Source: Planctomycetota bacterium (GTDB lineage: Bacteria; Planctomycetota; SZUA-567). From it: a stretch of 33,802 nt of DNA. This document shows, one piece after another, positions 24,140 to 32,405 of the stretch. The notes below the pieces were generated by a model. The model was not told where the DNA came from and searched no databases. It was given only the letters and a program-made list of their open reading frames with translations. The DNA lies in assembly GCA_020060765.1 (NCBI GenBank), contig JAGUZQ010000013.1, positions 1 through 33,802 of the forward strand. The letters run 5' to 3'. Position numbers and translations under genes: made by a program. Position 1 is the first letter of the stretch. Every line of letters starts with the position of its first letter.

Positions 24140-25558
24140 TTATTGCGCCAGGAACCACCAACCGCCTATCGAGACGTCAAAAGTGCCAGGTTTTTCCACC
24201 GACACGTGCTGATCCGCCCACTGCATCACCGAGGCATTGTCGTGAATGATCCCGACATAGCAGTTGTAGTTGGGCTTTTCCCAATCGGTCCAGCCGCGTA
24301 TGCTCTGGTGGCTCCCGTCCGGAATCAGCAGAGCGTCAATGCCTTCAGCGTCCGACAGGATCAGCTTGCGGGAGGGCGAACGGAGCTGGCTCTGGCGTTT
24401 CCAGTCGCAATAAGTAGCTATCGACCCGCTGCTCCACCGCAGACCGCATTGCCGGTTCATGTTGTAATTGATGGAATAGACCCAAGGCAGAGTCGCGGCA
24501 CCTGTACTCAGCGCCGGGTTGGACGGGCAGACCATGATAGTCTTTTCCGGCAATTCGGGATAGAGCTTTACCGGCACGGAACTGTAGCCGAGATAAGTGT
24601 AGTAATACTTGAAATACGACCCCTGCAGATTCACGGGAATGAGATAGCCGCTGTTGTCGTTGGAATACTCCGACCACAGCGCGGCGGACTGACGCAGGTT
24701 GCTCATGCAACAGATTTTCTGCGCCTGTGCCCGAGCCTTGCTCAGGGTAGGCAGCAACAAGGCGGCGAGAATGGAGAGAATCGTAATCACCACCAGCAGT
24801 TCCACCAGCGTGAATCCCGCGCGGCGATAATTGCCTCGCGGCATTGTTCTCTCTACCGCCGTCTGATGCTTGCGGAAATCGACGGCCGAATTTGACAAAA
24901 TCGCGCCCATGTTCTCCTCCCCGTTTTTTGCGTCCTTTTCCCCACCAGCCGCACCTTCCCAATCCTGCTCCGCCAGGGAAACCGCCTGCAACCCACCTTC
25001 TCTTCCATAGTTTATTACATTTTCAAGCTGTAACGGCAAAGTTTGCGATGAAATGCGACGGCTTTGAATCAATTCCCCTTTTCCGCATTCCTTGACATCC
25101 AGCAACGTCTGCCTGACAGTCGTAACCATAAAACCTTCGCCAGTCTGTTTTTCCAGTAAATCCTCCGACTGCCTTTTATGCAAAACGCAGGATGGCGGGC
25201 AGGTTTTACGGAAATCGTGCGGAACCGAAAGATCGATCTTACTCGGTTCTTCCTGCGTCAAACCGTGATACCACAAGGCACTTACGTGGCTGATAACCGC
25301 CATCGGCTGCTCCTGCTGGTTCCTGCTCCACAAACTCCAGCGGACAAATTCAGATCTGATTGTGTTTATGTATCCTGGAAAGCGATACAGTCCCTTGTCA
25401 ATGTGAAGCCAGTTACGAACCTTGCAATGATACGACAAAAGCTTGTCGCAATATCCCGCTTCCTGTGCTTGCTTTGCAGTAAAATACCCAAGCTGAGCGC
25501 TTGCCGTCGCCTTCAAGTTGTTTTCCAGTAGTTGCGGCGATACCCTAGATCTATTCAT
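24140..25558 (-). CDS. AbiEi-antitoxin-like winged-helix domain fused to a pseudopilin (copy 2)
   Basis: The 472-residue product begins MNRSRVSPQLLENN. It has the AbiEi-like half at residues 1-150: [72 protein letters not shown], then VTTVRQTLLDV. A linker of about 65 residues follows. The pseudopilin half begins with [15 protein letters not shown], with G248 as the cleavage site. Near its end the sequence reads MQWADQHVSVE where the other copies have DGH, so the usual glycine is replaced. The ATG at 25558 was preferred over the longer frame to 25600 because GGAGA lies 4 nt upstream. An internal ribosome site and ATG (24920-24908) would give a free pseudopilin of 256 residues. It is divergent from copy 3 and lies directly upstream of the 1273-residue hydrolase. 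No AbiEii-type toxin gene lies beside it. Confidence 0.85.
   Translation of the reverse strand: MNRSRVSPQLLENNLKATASAQLGYFTAKQAQEAGYCDKLLSYHCKVRNWLHIDKGLYRFPGYINTIRSEFVRWSLWSRNQQEQPMAVISHVSALWYHGLTQEEPSKIDLSVPHDFRKTCPPSCVLHKRQSEDLLEKQTGEGFMVTTVRQTLLDVKECGKGELIQSRRISSQTLPLQLENVINYGREGGLQAVSLAEQDWEGAAGGEKDAKNGEENMGAILSNSAVDFRKHQTAVERTMPRGNYRRAGFTLVELLVVITILSILAALLLPTLSKARAQAQKICCMSNLRQSAALWSEYSNDNSGYLIPVNLQGSYFKYYYTYLGYSSVPVKLYPELPEKTIMVCPSNPALSTGAATLPWVYSINYNMNRQCGLRWSSGSIATYCDWKRQSQLRSPSRKLILSDAEGIDALLIPDGSHQSIRGWTDWEKPNYNCYVGIIHDNASVMQWADQHVSVEKPGTFDVSIGGWWFLAQ
24908..24920 (-). promoter_or_regulatory. Internal ribosome site and ATG at the fusion junction (copy 2)
   Basis: GGAGGAG (24920-24914) lies 3 nt before an in-frame ATG at 24910. 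From there the leader is 32 residues up to the prepilin cleavage glycine, longer than usual. A second in-frame ATG, 22 codons further on, would give a 10-residue leader (MPRGNYRRAG) after a weaker AGAGAG. Confidence 0.7.
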
Positions 25559-26307
25559 ACTGTCTCCAAACCCAAACCAACTATAACTCATCATATTCAC
25601 AAAGCAAATATTTTGTTGGCTTTATAATGGTGTTTTTGAATTATATATTACAAGTAGCTTAACAGCAATAACATATAGCATTGAATTACATTGTATATTA
25701 TGGTATTATTTTCATAACCCATATTTGGTAATGGAGGAGGACGAAATGAATTAATTGATTGCGGACGCTAAAAACGGTTACAATACCTAAAGACATTGAG
25801 CATAAATTGAAGGGGAGAAGGGACTTTTTTTACGAATCTTCACTTCGTGTCAGCGTTGCGTTGATGGTGACAAACAATGTCTCTAACGGAATATCTCCTC
25901 TGTTCTCAATGCCGGTTTTCTGCCAAGGAGTATCTATATTTGGGCATAATCGTTTTGCTTTAGCCTTCGTCATTTAATGTTGCATTCAGCTTGCATATAC
26001 AGATGCCATGCGTATTATGCAATAGCTAATGGCAAGTATTAACGCTAAACAATAGAAGCACCTCATTCAAATTCCGCTGGTATTTTTGTCTGTAACGAAG
26101 CTCGGCTGTTGACCTTCCTGGGTGATGGGATTAATTTAGGCCATATTTATTCAATAATAATACATTTTATCATTGTCATTATATCTTATTATAGTAAAGC
26201 ATTTTATAGCAAAACTCCATCGTGTATTTGAATATTTATAGATTGCAGATGTTTGCCAAATTTAAGTTTTTTAGGTATACTCGTAAGACTTTTACCGGGA
26301 TTAAGCC
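25559..26307. other. A/T-rich divergent control region between fusions 2 and 3
   Basis: About 750 bp without a supported gene, much richer in A/T than the surroundings. A short frame at 25759-25977 would start with TTG and reads TIPKDIEHKLKGRRDFFYES; it has no ATG and no family that I recognise. GGAGGAGGACGAA followed by ATG AAT TAA occurs at about 25733-25753 and may be a decayed start. A good promoter for copy 3 lies at 26253-26281. Promoters and binding sites for copy 2 must also lie here. Confidence 0.5.
26253..26281 (+). promoter_or_regulatory. Sigma-70-type promoter of fusion copy 3
   Basis: TTGCCA (26253-26258) and TATACT (26276-26281) are separated by 17 bp, 26 nt before the ATG at 26308. 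The predicted leader is about 20 nt and has only a weak GGGA ribosome site, in contrast to the strong internal one at the pilin start. Confidence 0.65.
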
Positions 26308-27714
26308 ATGCTTAACAAGCAGACATCGAGGCTGCACAGAAAGGCTTCCACGCAATTTGGGTATTTCACCGCCAAACAAGCGATTTCCTGCGGTTTTTCC
26401 GCCAGCAACCAGACCTACCATTTCAATTGCGGTCATTGGGAGCGAATAGATAAGGGGCTTTATCGGTTGCCAGATCAGGAGACTTCTTTCGAGTCGGAGT
26501 TGACAAGGTGGCTTCTATGGAGTCGCAATAATCGCGATCTTCCGCAAGCGCGGGTCAGCCACGAAACCGCCCTGGCCTTGTACGGGATTGGCGATTCGAT
26601 GGCTTCGGAAGTACACTTAAGCGTACCGCCCAGGTTCCAAAAGAAACCGCCTCCGGGGGTGGCGCTGCATAAACGGGAATTGCGGCGCGTGGCGGTGCGG
26701 CGTTGGCAAGGCTTTCCCGTAACCACTCCGGTGCAAACGCTGTCGGATTTGTTGGGCAAGGCAGAGACGGGGAGGTGGAAAGGCTGGGCGGTGAGTATGC
26801 TTTCCAGAGGTTTGGTGGAAGAGGCGGATTTCGCGGTGCATAATCTGCTTTTTCCGGAAGAAGCGGAGGCGCGCCACGCGGCTTCCACCGGAGCAGAAAT
26901 CAAAACAAGGGGAGGGTATGGCATGACTTCCGGGATTCGTCAGGTGGGACGCTGGGAACTTAGGCGCGCGCAGGCGGGGTTTACCCTGGTGGAACTGCTG
27001 GTGGTGGTGGCGATAATTTCGATCCTCGCCAGCCTGCTCATGCCGACTCTGCGCGCCGCGGTGGAGACCAGTCGCCAGATGGTCTGCGCCAACAATCTCC
27101 GGCAGATCAACCTGGCCATGGTCAATTACGGCGACAGTTGGAATAACTGGATCACGCCGGGTCTGCAATCCGCCAGTTACTGCTGGTTCAACCTGCTTTC
27201 GGAATCCAAGAATTTTTCCTCATATACCTACGCCGGCGGCCCCGCCCTGCCCAACACCAACTTTGGCCTGCTTTATCCCCAGTCGTTCAAGTGCCCCTCG
27301 GAAAGCATTGGTTTCGGTTACTATGGCGCCACGCCGCCCGGTTTTACTTACACCCACTATGCCGCAAATTCCTGGCTGATGGGAACTTACGGCGCCGCTC
27401 CTTACGACATTTATCACAGGTGGAGTTGTATCACCGCCGCGTCAAAAACCATTTTTATCACCGACAACGCTGTTTATAACAATAGCACTTGCTCATATTT
27501 GAAATACATGAGCTACCGCCACGCCGGAGGCGTAGAGAACACTTACATAACCGGAGGCGATGCCTCGGCCAGAACGCCGACGGGGAAAACCAACGTGATG
27601 TACGCCGACGGGCACGTGGAAGCGAAGCGTTATCTCGAATTCGAACGCCGCACTACAGAAGCGGCAGACACTAATACTTCCTATCCGACGAGAGATGTGG
27701 GGTATAAGCGGTAG
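26308..27714 (+). CDS. AbiEi-antitoxin-like winged-helix domain fused to a pseudopilin (copy 3)
   Basis: This 468-residue frame is the clearest copy. Its AbiEi-like half (1-150) reads [74 protein letters not shown], then [15 protein letters not shown] linker of about 55 residues follows. The pseudopilin half starts [20 protein letters not shown] with cleavage expected after G224 and ends with [14 protein letters not shown], the DGHV motif common in pseudopilins of this group of bacteria. The order cytoplasmic domain, single membrane helix, external domain is what the uncleaved full-length protein would have. An internal ribosome site and ATG (26907-26925) would give a 263-residue free pseudopilin. 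It is followed after 204 nt by the 1050-residue secreted hydrolase on the same strand. Confidence 0.87.
   Translation: MLNKQTSRLHRKASTQFGYFTAKQAISCGFSASNQTYHFNCGHWERIDKGLYRLPDQETSFESELTRWLLWSRNNRDLPQARVSHETALALYGIGDSMASEVHLSVPPRFQKKPPPGVALHKRELRRVAVRRWQGFPVTTPVQTLSDLLGKAETGRWKGWAVSMLSRGLVEEADFAVHNLLFPEEAEARHAASTGAEIKTRGGYGMTSGIRQVGRWELRRAQAGFTLVELLVVVAIISILASLLMPTLRAAVETSRQMVCANNLRQINLAMVNYGDSWNNWITPGLQSASYCWFNLLSESKNFSSYTYAGGPALPNTNFGLLYPQSFKCPSESIGFGYYGATPPGFTYTHYAANSWLMGTYGAAPYDIYHRWSCITAASKTIFITDNAVYNNSTCSYLKYMSYRHAGGVENTYITGGDASARTPTGKTNVMYADGHVEAKRYLEFERRTTEAADTNTSYPTRDVGYKR
26907..26925 (+). promoter_or_regulatory. Internal ribosome site and ATG at the fusion junction (copy 3)
   Basis: AAGGGGAGGG (26907-26916) is followed by an in-frame ATG at 26923, with 7 nt between GGAGG and ATG. 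It gives the 19-residue leader [19 protein letters not shown] before FTLVE. An out-of-frame ATG at 26918 lies between and is too close to be favoured. Confidence 0.7.
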
Positions 27715-27760
27715 CCTGAAATAAAAAGCCCGTGAGGTTAAGTTAAGGAAATCCTCGTAC

Positions 27761-27847
27761 CGTCATTCCCGCGAAGGCGGGAATCCAGGAGGTGTTCGCT
27801 TATACAGGCGTGGACGTGTTTTTTTAAAAACCTTCGCGGGAATGACG
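27761..27847. repeat. Inverted repeat of the widespread GTCATTCCCGCGAAGG type
   Basis: CGTCATTCCCGCGAAGG (27761-27777) and its perfect inverted copy (27831-27847) enclose 53 bp, in the gap between fusion copy 3 and the following hydrolase gene. The left arm also carries its own small stem (ATTCCCGC with GCGGGAAT). Words of this kind are common as short mobile palindromes in many bacteria. As RNA it would form a long stem between the two genes and might uncouple their expression. Confidence 0.72.
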
Positions 27848-27918
27848 ATTCGTAAGTTTAACAGTTAAAGGTATGTCACGCATATTTCGTGGATTTTATT
27901 TTAGGTGAAGGAGCAAAC

Positions 27919-30900
27919 ATGATGCGGGAAAAAATGTGGATCGCGATGGTGCTGGCGGGGTTGCTGCTTTGTTGCGCAGGCGGCAGGGCAGGGGAAGAAA
28001 CCGTGCTTTTCGGCGAGGGAACTAAAAGCAAGTTTGCCGGAATGACCGGCGTCTGGTTGGAGGATGGCGGCAAATTCGTGGAAATGTCGGACTGCGCCGA
28101 CCCCAACGGCAGACCGCTGTTCGCGACCACCGCCAAGACCGTCAGCGACAATCTTTTGCTCTCGGCGTCTTTCGAGGTATATGACGGCATGGGAGAAACT
28201 TTCGTTTCTCCCGCTTGGACCGACGGCGACAACTACGTGGCGGCGGTTTGGTTAGACACCGCCACCGTGCGCATTGTGCAGATGCTGGACGGAAAGGAAA
28301 AAATCGTCGCCGAGAAAAAAATGACCGACAAGAAAAAACGCCCGCCTCTGACCTTGGGCGCGGCGGTAAGCGGCAGGGGTGTCCGGGCGTTTGTGGACGG
28401 CGAGCTGGCGCTGGAAGCAGCGGCGGTTTTCTCGCGGGGAAAATTCCTGGCGCTGGGCGGGCGCGGACGGCAGCAGGCAATAACGAAAGTAACGCTGGTC
28501 ACGCTGGCGACGGACATGCCTTGGAGCACGAACAAGTCGGCTTTGTGTCCCGTGACGGTCGACGTTGGCGCCGGACGCTCCGTTTTTTACCGGAAAGAGG
28601 AAGGCGCGCAACTGAAGATAGCGATTAAAAACCGCATCAACGAGCCGCTGGAAGATTTGCAAATCTCCATGACTGTTCCCGGCGGCGGCAAAACCGAGAA
28701 GGCACTGGCCTCTCTCGCGCCGCTGGGGAGCGAAATAGTGACCTTTGACATCCCCACCGCGCGCCTGCGCGCCGATCTTTACAGCGCGAGTCTGCAAATT
28801 GAGATTCCGAAATACAAGGGACTGTCCGACAGCCGCGGCTTTCGCATAGTGAACCGCCCCAATGATGAAGCGATGCCGGTAATGATGTGGGGAGGCATGC
28901 CGAAGGAGGGCGGGGCTAAGCTGCTGGCGGAACTGGGCTTTACCCACTGCTTCGCCGGCGGCGTGAATTACCGCAATATTTTCCTGGCGCAGAAAGCGGG
29001 AGAGGCTGTTCCCTCTCGCGACAAACTAGTCGAACCGCGTACAATCGAAAAAATTGAGGAGGCGATGGCGGCGGGGCTGCGTGTTGGAACAAATCTGGCC
29101 GTCGGCCACTATTGCACCAAATTGTCCGAATTGTACGAACAGGTTCACCGCATCAAGCGGGAGGGTGGAAAGTCTGAAAAGGTTTCTGCTTGTCCTAACC
29201 GCAAGGCGATGCGGGAATATAGTCTGCGCTGTGTGGAATCATTAATGCAGGGATACGGGGAGCATCCCGCTTTTGCGTTCGCCCTGCTCAACACCGAGGT
29301 GCGCGACGGTTCGGCTCCGTGCTTCTGCCCGGAATGCACAGAATTATACAAACAGGAGACGGGGCTGGAACTGGCGAAAATCCCGACTGGAGCGGAAAAC
29401 AAAAACGGATACCGATACCAGAACGTCAAAGACTTCCCTGTAACCCGCATCGTGCCTGACAACGACCCGGCTATAGCCTATCTGAAATGGTACTGGAAAA
29501 GCGGCGACGGCTGGGTGAATGTCAACGACGCGATGCACGACGCGCTTGCGGCTTACGGGCGGAAGGATTTCTTCGACTGGCACGACCCGGCGGTACGAGT
29601 CGCACCGGTCTACGGCAGCGGCGGCAAGCTCGACATGATCGGCCAGTGGACCTATTCCTATCCCGATCCGATTCGAGTGGCCATGACTGCCGATCAGCTT
29701 ATCAACATGGCGCAGGGCAAGCAGAAGATTTACCAGATGATCCAGGCGATCTGTTACCGCAGTCAAACCGCGCCGAAGGAGAAATTAGGCACGGTGGACA
29801 AGGCCGAAGGCATGTCCGACCCTTGGGACGACCACGATCCGGAAGCAGCCTACATTACCCCCGCCCCCGCGCAGATGCGCATCGCCTTCTGGGCCGACAT
29901 TTCCCGTCCGATCGATATGATCGGCTACCACGGCATCGGCGCATTGGTGCCAGGCGAGAGCGGCAGCTACGTTCATACACATCCCGACACGGCGGGGGCG
30001 TTGAAAAAAATACATGCGGAAATCATTCAACCTTACGGGCCGATGCTGCGCCGGATCGGCGACCGGCCTGCCGACGTGGCGTTTCTCGAAAGCTTCGCCT
30101 CGCAGGTGTACAGCGGCAACGCGACCTTCGGCTGGGCCAGCGGCGAGATCGCGACTTACTGGCTGGCGACCCAACGCGCCGGCTTGCAGTCGGACATGAT
30201 CTTCGACGAGACTGTGATGGAACAGGGGCTGGATAAGTACAAGATACTGATATTGTCTAACGGCAACGTCTTGACGCAGGGCGTTTATGACAGAATCCTG
30301 GCTTTCCAGAAAAAAGGTGGCATCGTAATCGGCAGTTACGCCACGGTTCCCGGCATCAAGCCTGACCTTGTCCTGGCCAAGCCGGAAGCCAGCCAGCAGA
30401 AAGGCGCGGACTTCTTCACCGAGCAGATCAAACTGGCGGGAACGGTGCGGGACTTTCTCCAAGGCAAATACGAATTTTTCGCCTATGCGGATAATCCGGA
30501 AATCATGCTGCACACCCGCGAAAAAGACGGCGTGCAGTATGTCTTCGCTATCAACGACAAGCGCGAATACGGCGATTACTTCGGCCTCTACGGCATGGTG
30601 ATGGAAAACGGCTTGCCCGCGTCTTCCGCGATCACGATCCGCCGCGCCGGGGTGAAGGTGATAGACCTGGTTTCCGGCAGGGAGATTCCAGTCGAATCCG
30701 ACGGGACGGTAACGCGCTTTAACGCCGATTTCGCCCCTGCCGACGGAAAAATCTTTGCCGTTATGGAGAAACTGCCTGCGGCTTTGGAGATTTCCGCACC
30801 GGAAAAGCTGGCGCGGGGAAAACAGGCAGCGATAACCGTTTCTATCACCGACAGGGACGGAAAAGTTCCGGCAGCCGTTTTGCCGCTGGATGTCCGGGTC

Positions 30901-31071
30901 TACGATTCGGCGTTTCGCGAGGCCGAGTGTAGCGGGTACTATTATTGCGAAAGCGGGCGCAAGGAGATAACGCTCGATCTAGCTGCAAACGAACGCCCCG
31001 GCTTGTGGCGGGTGGAGATCCGCGAACTACTGACCGGCTTGAAAAAAACCGCTTATATCACGATAGAATAA
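27919..31071 (+). CDS. Secreted glycoside-hydrolase-like protein with GH42-type trimerisation-like domain
   Basis: The 1050-residue protein has a Sec signal (MWIAMVLAGLLLCCAGGRAG). An N-terminal beta-sandwich follows (about 28-210, with YDGMGETFVSPAWTDGDNYV and FSRGKFLALGGRGR, LamG/DUF1080-like). Then comes a second beta domain and a TIM-barrel-like part (about 320-700) with LLNTEVRDGSAPCFCPEC near 456-473. The segment from about 717 to 830 (DVAFLESFASQVYSG, then YKILILSNGNVLTQGVYDRI and KKGGIVIGSYA) resembles the amidotransferase-like trimerisation domain of GH42 beta-galactosidases. The last 250 residues are beta-rich. The exact family and bond are unknown. ATG 27919 has GAAGGAG 5 nt upstream; the frame continues upstream without a better start. 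It is co-directional with fusion copy 3. Confidence 0.78.
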   Translation: MMREKMWIAMVLAGLLLCCAGGRAGEETVLFGEGTKSKFAGMTGVWLEDGGKFVEMSDCADPNGRPLFATTAKTVSDNLLLSASFEVYDGMGETFVSPAWTDGDNYVAAVWLDTATVRIVQMLDGKEKIVAEKKMTDKKKRPPLTLGAAVSGRGVRAFVDGELALEAAAVFSRGKFLALGGRGRQQAITKVTLVTLATDMPWSTNKSALCPVTVDVGAGRSVFYRKEEGAQLKIAIKNRINEPLEDLQISMTVPGGGKTEKALASLAPLGSEIVTFDIPTARLRADLYSASLQIEIPKYKGLSDSRGFRIVNRPNDEAMPVMMWGGMPKEGGAKLLAELGFTHCFAGGVNYRNIFLAQKAGEAVPSRDKLVEPRTIEKIEEAMAAGLRVGTNLAVGHYCTKLSELYEQVHRIKREGGKSEKVSACPNRKAMREYSLRCVESLMQGYGEHPAFAFALLNTEVRDGSAPCFCPECTELYKQETGLELAKIPTGAENKNGYRYQNVKDFPVTRIVPDNDPAIAYLKWYWKSGDGWVNVNDAMHDALAAYGRKDFFDWHDPAVRVAPVYGSGGKLDMIGQWTYSYPDPIRVAMTADQLINMAQGKQKIYQMIQAICYRSQTAPKEKLGTVDKAEGMSDPWDDHDPEAAYITPAPAQMRIAFWADISRPIDMIGYHGIGALVPGESGSYVHTHPDTAGALKKIHAEIIQPYGPMLRRIGDRPADVAFLESFASQVYSGNATFGWASGEIATYWLATQRAGLQSDMIFDETVMEQGLDKYKILILSNGNVLTQGVYDRILAFQKKGGIVIGSYATVPGIKPDLVLAKPEASQQKGADFFTEQIKLAGTVRDFLQGKYEFFAYADNPEIMLHTREKDGVQYVFAINDKREYGDYFGLYGMVMENGLPASSAITIRRAGVKVIDLVSGREIPVESDGTVTRFNADFAPADGKIFAVMEKLPAALEISAPEKLARGKQAAITVSITDRDGKVPAAVLPLDVRVYDSAFREAECSGYYYCESGRKEITLDLAANERPGLWRVEIRELLTGLKKTAYITIE

Positions 31072-31110
31072 CCGCAATCGCGAGCTATACCGTAAACCCG
31101 TGCGATTAAG

Positions 31111-31134
31111 AACTCGCGGCAGCAGTCGCGAGTT
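31111..31134. terminator. Hairpin between convergent genes
   Basis: AACTCGCG (31111-31118) pairs perfectly with CGCGAGTT (31127-31134), 40 nt past the stop of the hydrolase gene and 51 nt past the end of the opposing regulator gene. A weak T-rich or A-rich run flanks it on each side, so it could act in both directions. Confidence 0.45.
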
Positions 31135-31184
31135 TAGAAACGAAACTTCACTCAAGGTCGACATTTCGCTGAAGGATCAAAAAC

Positions 31185-32318
31185 TCATGGCTTGGATGGA
31201 ACGTAATCCCGCGGCGAGAATGGTAGCGAGGGACGATGAGCCGAATACGCCTTTCCGGTCGAAGCACGGACATACAATTCCTGCTCGAAAACTAGCGAGC
31301 GATCCGGGGACGCCATTTCCGCCCCCTCGATCAGCTCCCGCAGCATCCGTATGCACGACTGCATCAGCCCGGAAGTGCATAAAGAAGTAACCGGCGGGTG
31401 AAGCCGTTCCATGATCGTTCCCCCGGAGGCGCAGACTATCGAAATGTCCTGCGGACAATTAAGCCCCAGTTCGGCAAGCGCCCGGTAAGCGCCCATGACC
31501 ATGAACTCGTCGCCCAGCACTATCGCGGTCGGTGGACAGGGTCTGGACAGCAGCAGCCTGACGGTCATGTCGTACCCGCACGGCTCGTTGTATTCGCCGA
31601 AAACGACGATGCGGTTTTCCGCCCGCAGTCCTAACTGCCCGCAAGAAAACTCGAACGCATCGGCCATGCGTTTCACGCTTGGTAATTTTTTCGAGCCGCT
31701 GGCATAGGCTATCGTCTCGTGTCCCAGATCGGTGAGGTAACGGATCAGCTTGTCCATGCCCGGCGCGGGGTTTATCCAGCAGCCCGGAACAAACTCTTCC
31801 CGATGGAGAAAAACCACCGGAAAGGGCATGCCTTTCAGCTTGTGCAGAATCTCCGTAGGGATTTCCTGCACCTTTACCAGCATACCCGACAGGCCCTGGT
31901 CGTCGAGCAGCACCCCCCATGCGTTCTTCTCAACTACTTCACGGGTGATGTACAGAATCACGATCTCATATTCGGCGGCGGGAAATTCCTCGCCCATACG
32001 GGCGATAGCGCCGAGGGTTTCCGGGTGCTCGGCTCCGGCATCCAGCCAGATGGTTATGCCTACCCGCTTTTTACGCTTGCCGCCTTCGGGAACCGGAACG
32101 TTCAAAACTCGGTTGCCGCGCCGGGCAAGCTTTTCGATCACGCTCTCGTTCACCAGGCAGTCAAGCGCCTTGCGCACGGTGACGACGGAGACATCAAGCT
32201 TCTGGGCAAGCAACCTTTCCGGCGGAAGCAGCGCTCCTACCGCAAGCGGAGTAACGGTTATGTACGCCTTGATTCTTTCCGCCACATCATAATAAAGCAG
32301 CGTCTTTTTTGTGGTCAT
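31185..32318 (-). CDS. GntR/LacI-type hybrid transcriptional repressor (AraR-like architecture)
   Basis: The 377-residue protein begins with a GntR winged helix (about 6-70: VAERIKAYI, LLPPERLLAQKLDVSVVTVRKAL and VIEKLARRGNRVL). A short basic linker follows, then a LacI/periplasmic-binding-type effector domain (about 85-350: RVGITIWLDAG, SGMLVKVQEIP, YLTDLGHETIAYASG, PPTAIVLGDEFMVMGAYRAL and ISIVCASGG). This is the architecture of AraR-like sugar repressors. The ATG at 32318 has GAGG 7 nt upstream; a GTG just before it is less likely. It is divergent from the GH36-like gene, and two related dyad sites lie between them. It therefore most likely represses that gene and itself, and is released by an alpha-galactoside or derived sugar. 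The ligand is inference. Confidence 0.9.
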   Translation of the reverse strand: MTTKKTLLYYDVAERIKAYITVTPLAVGALLPPERLLAQKLDVSVVTVRKALDCLVNESVIEKLARRGNRVLNVPVPEGGKRKKRVGITIWLDAGAEHPETLGAIARMGEEFPAAEYEIVILYITREVVEKNAWGVLLDDQGLSGMLVKVQEIPTEILHKLKGMPFPVVFLHREEFVPGCWINPAPGMDKLIRYLTDLGHETIAYASGSKKLPSVKRMADAFEFSCGQLGLRAENRIVVFGEYNEPCGYDMTVRLLLSRPCPPTAIVLGDEFMVMGAYRALAELGLNCPQDISIVCASGGTIMERLHPPVTSLCTSGLMQSCIRMLRELIEGAEMASPDRSLVFEQELYVRASTGKAYSAHRPSLPFSPRDYVPSKP

Positions 32319-32347
32319 CACCGCACCTCGAATAAGAAATCATCACA

Positions 32348-32367
32348 TGATATTGTATATAATATCA
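32348..32367. promoter_or_regulatory. Operator-like dyad, site 1 (near the regulator gene)
   Basis: TGATATTGTATATAATATCA has perfect 7-bp inverted arms around GTATAT. It lies 30 bp before the start of the GntR/LacI-type regulator, where it could allow self-repression. Fourteen of its 20 bases match site 2 at the same positions. Confidence 0.65.
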
Positions 32368-32405
32368 CACGCAACTGATAGGGCAATATATTTTTCGCAA
32401 TGCTA

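Noticed and set aside
25759..25977. Small ORF of 72 codons in the divergent control region
   Set aside because: It needs a TTG start with no ribosome site, and the residues match no family known to me.
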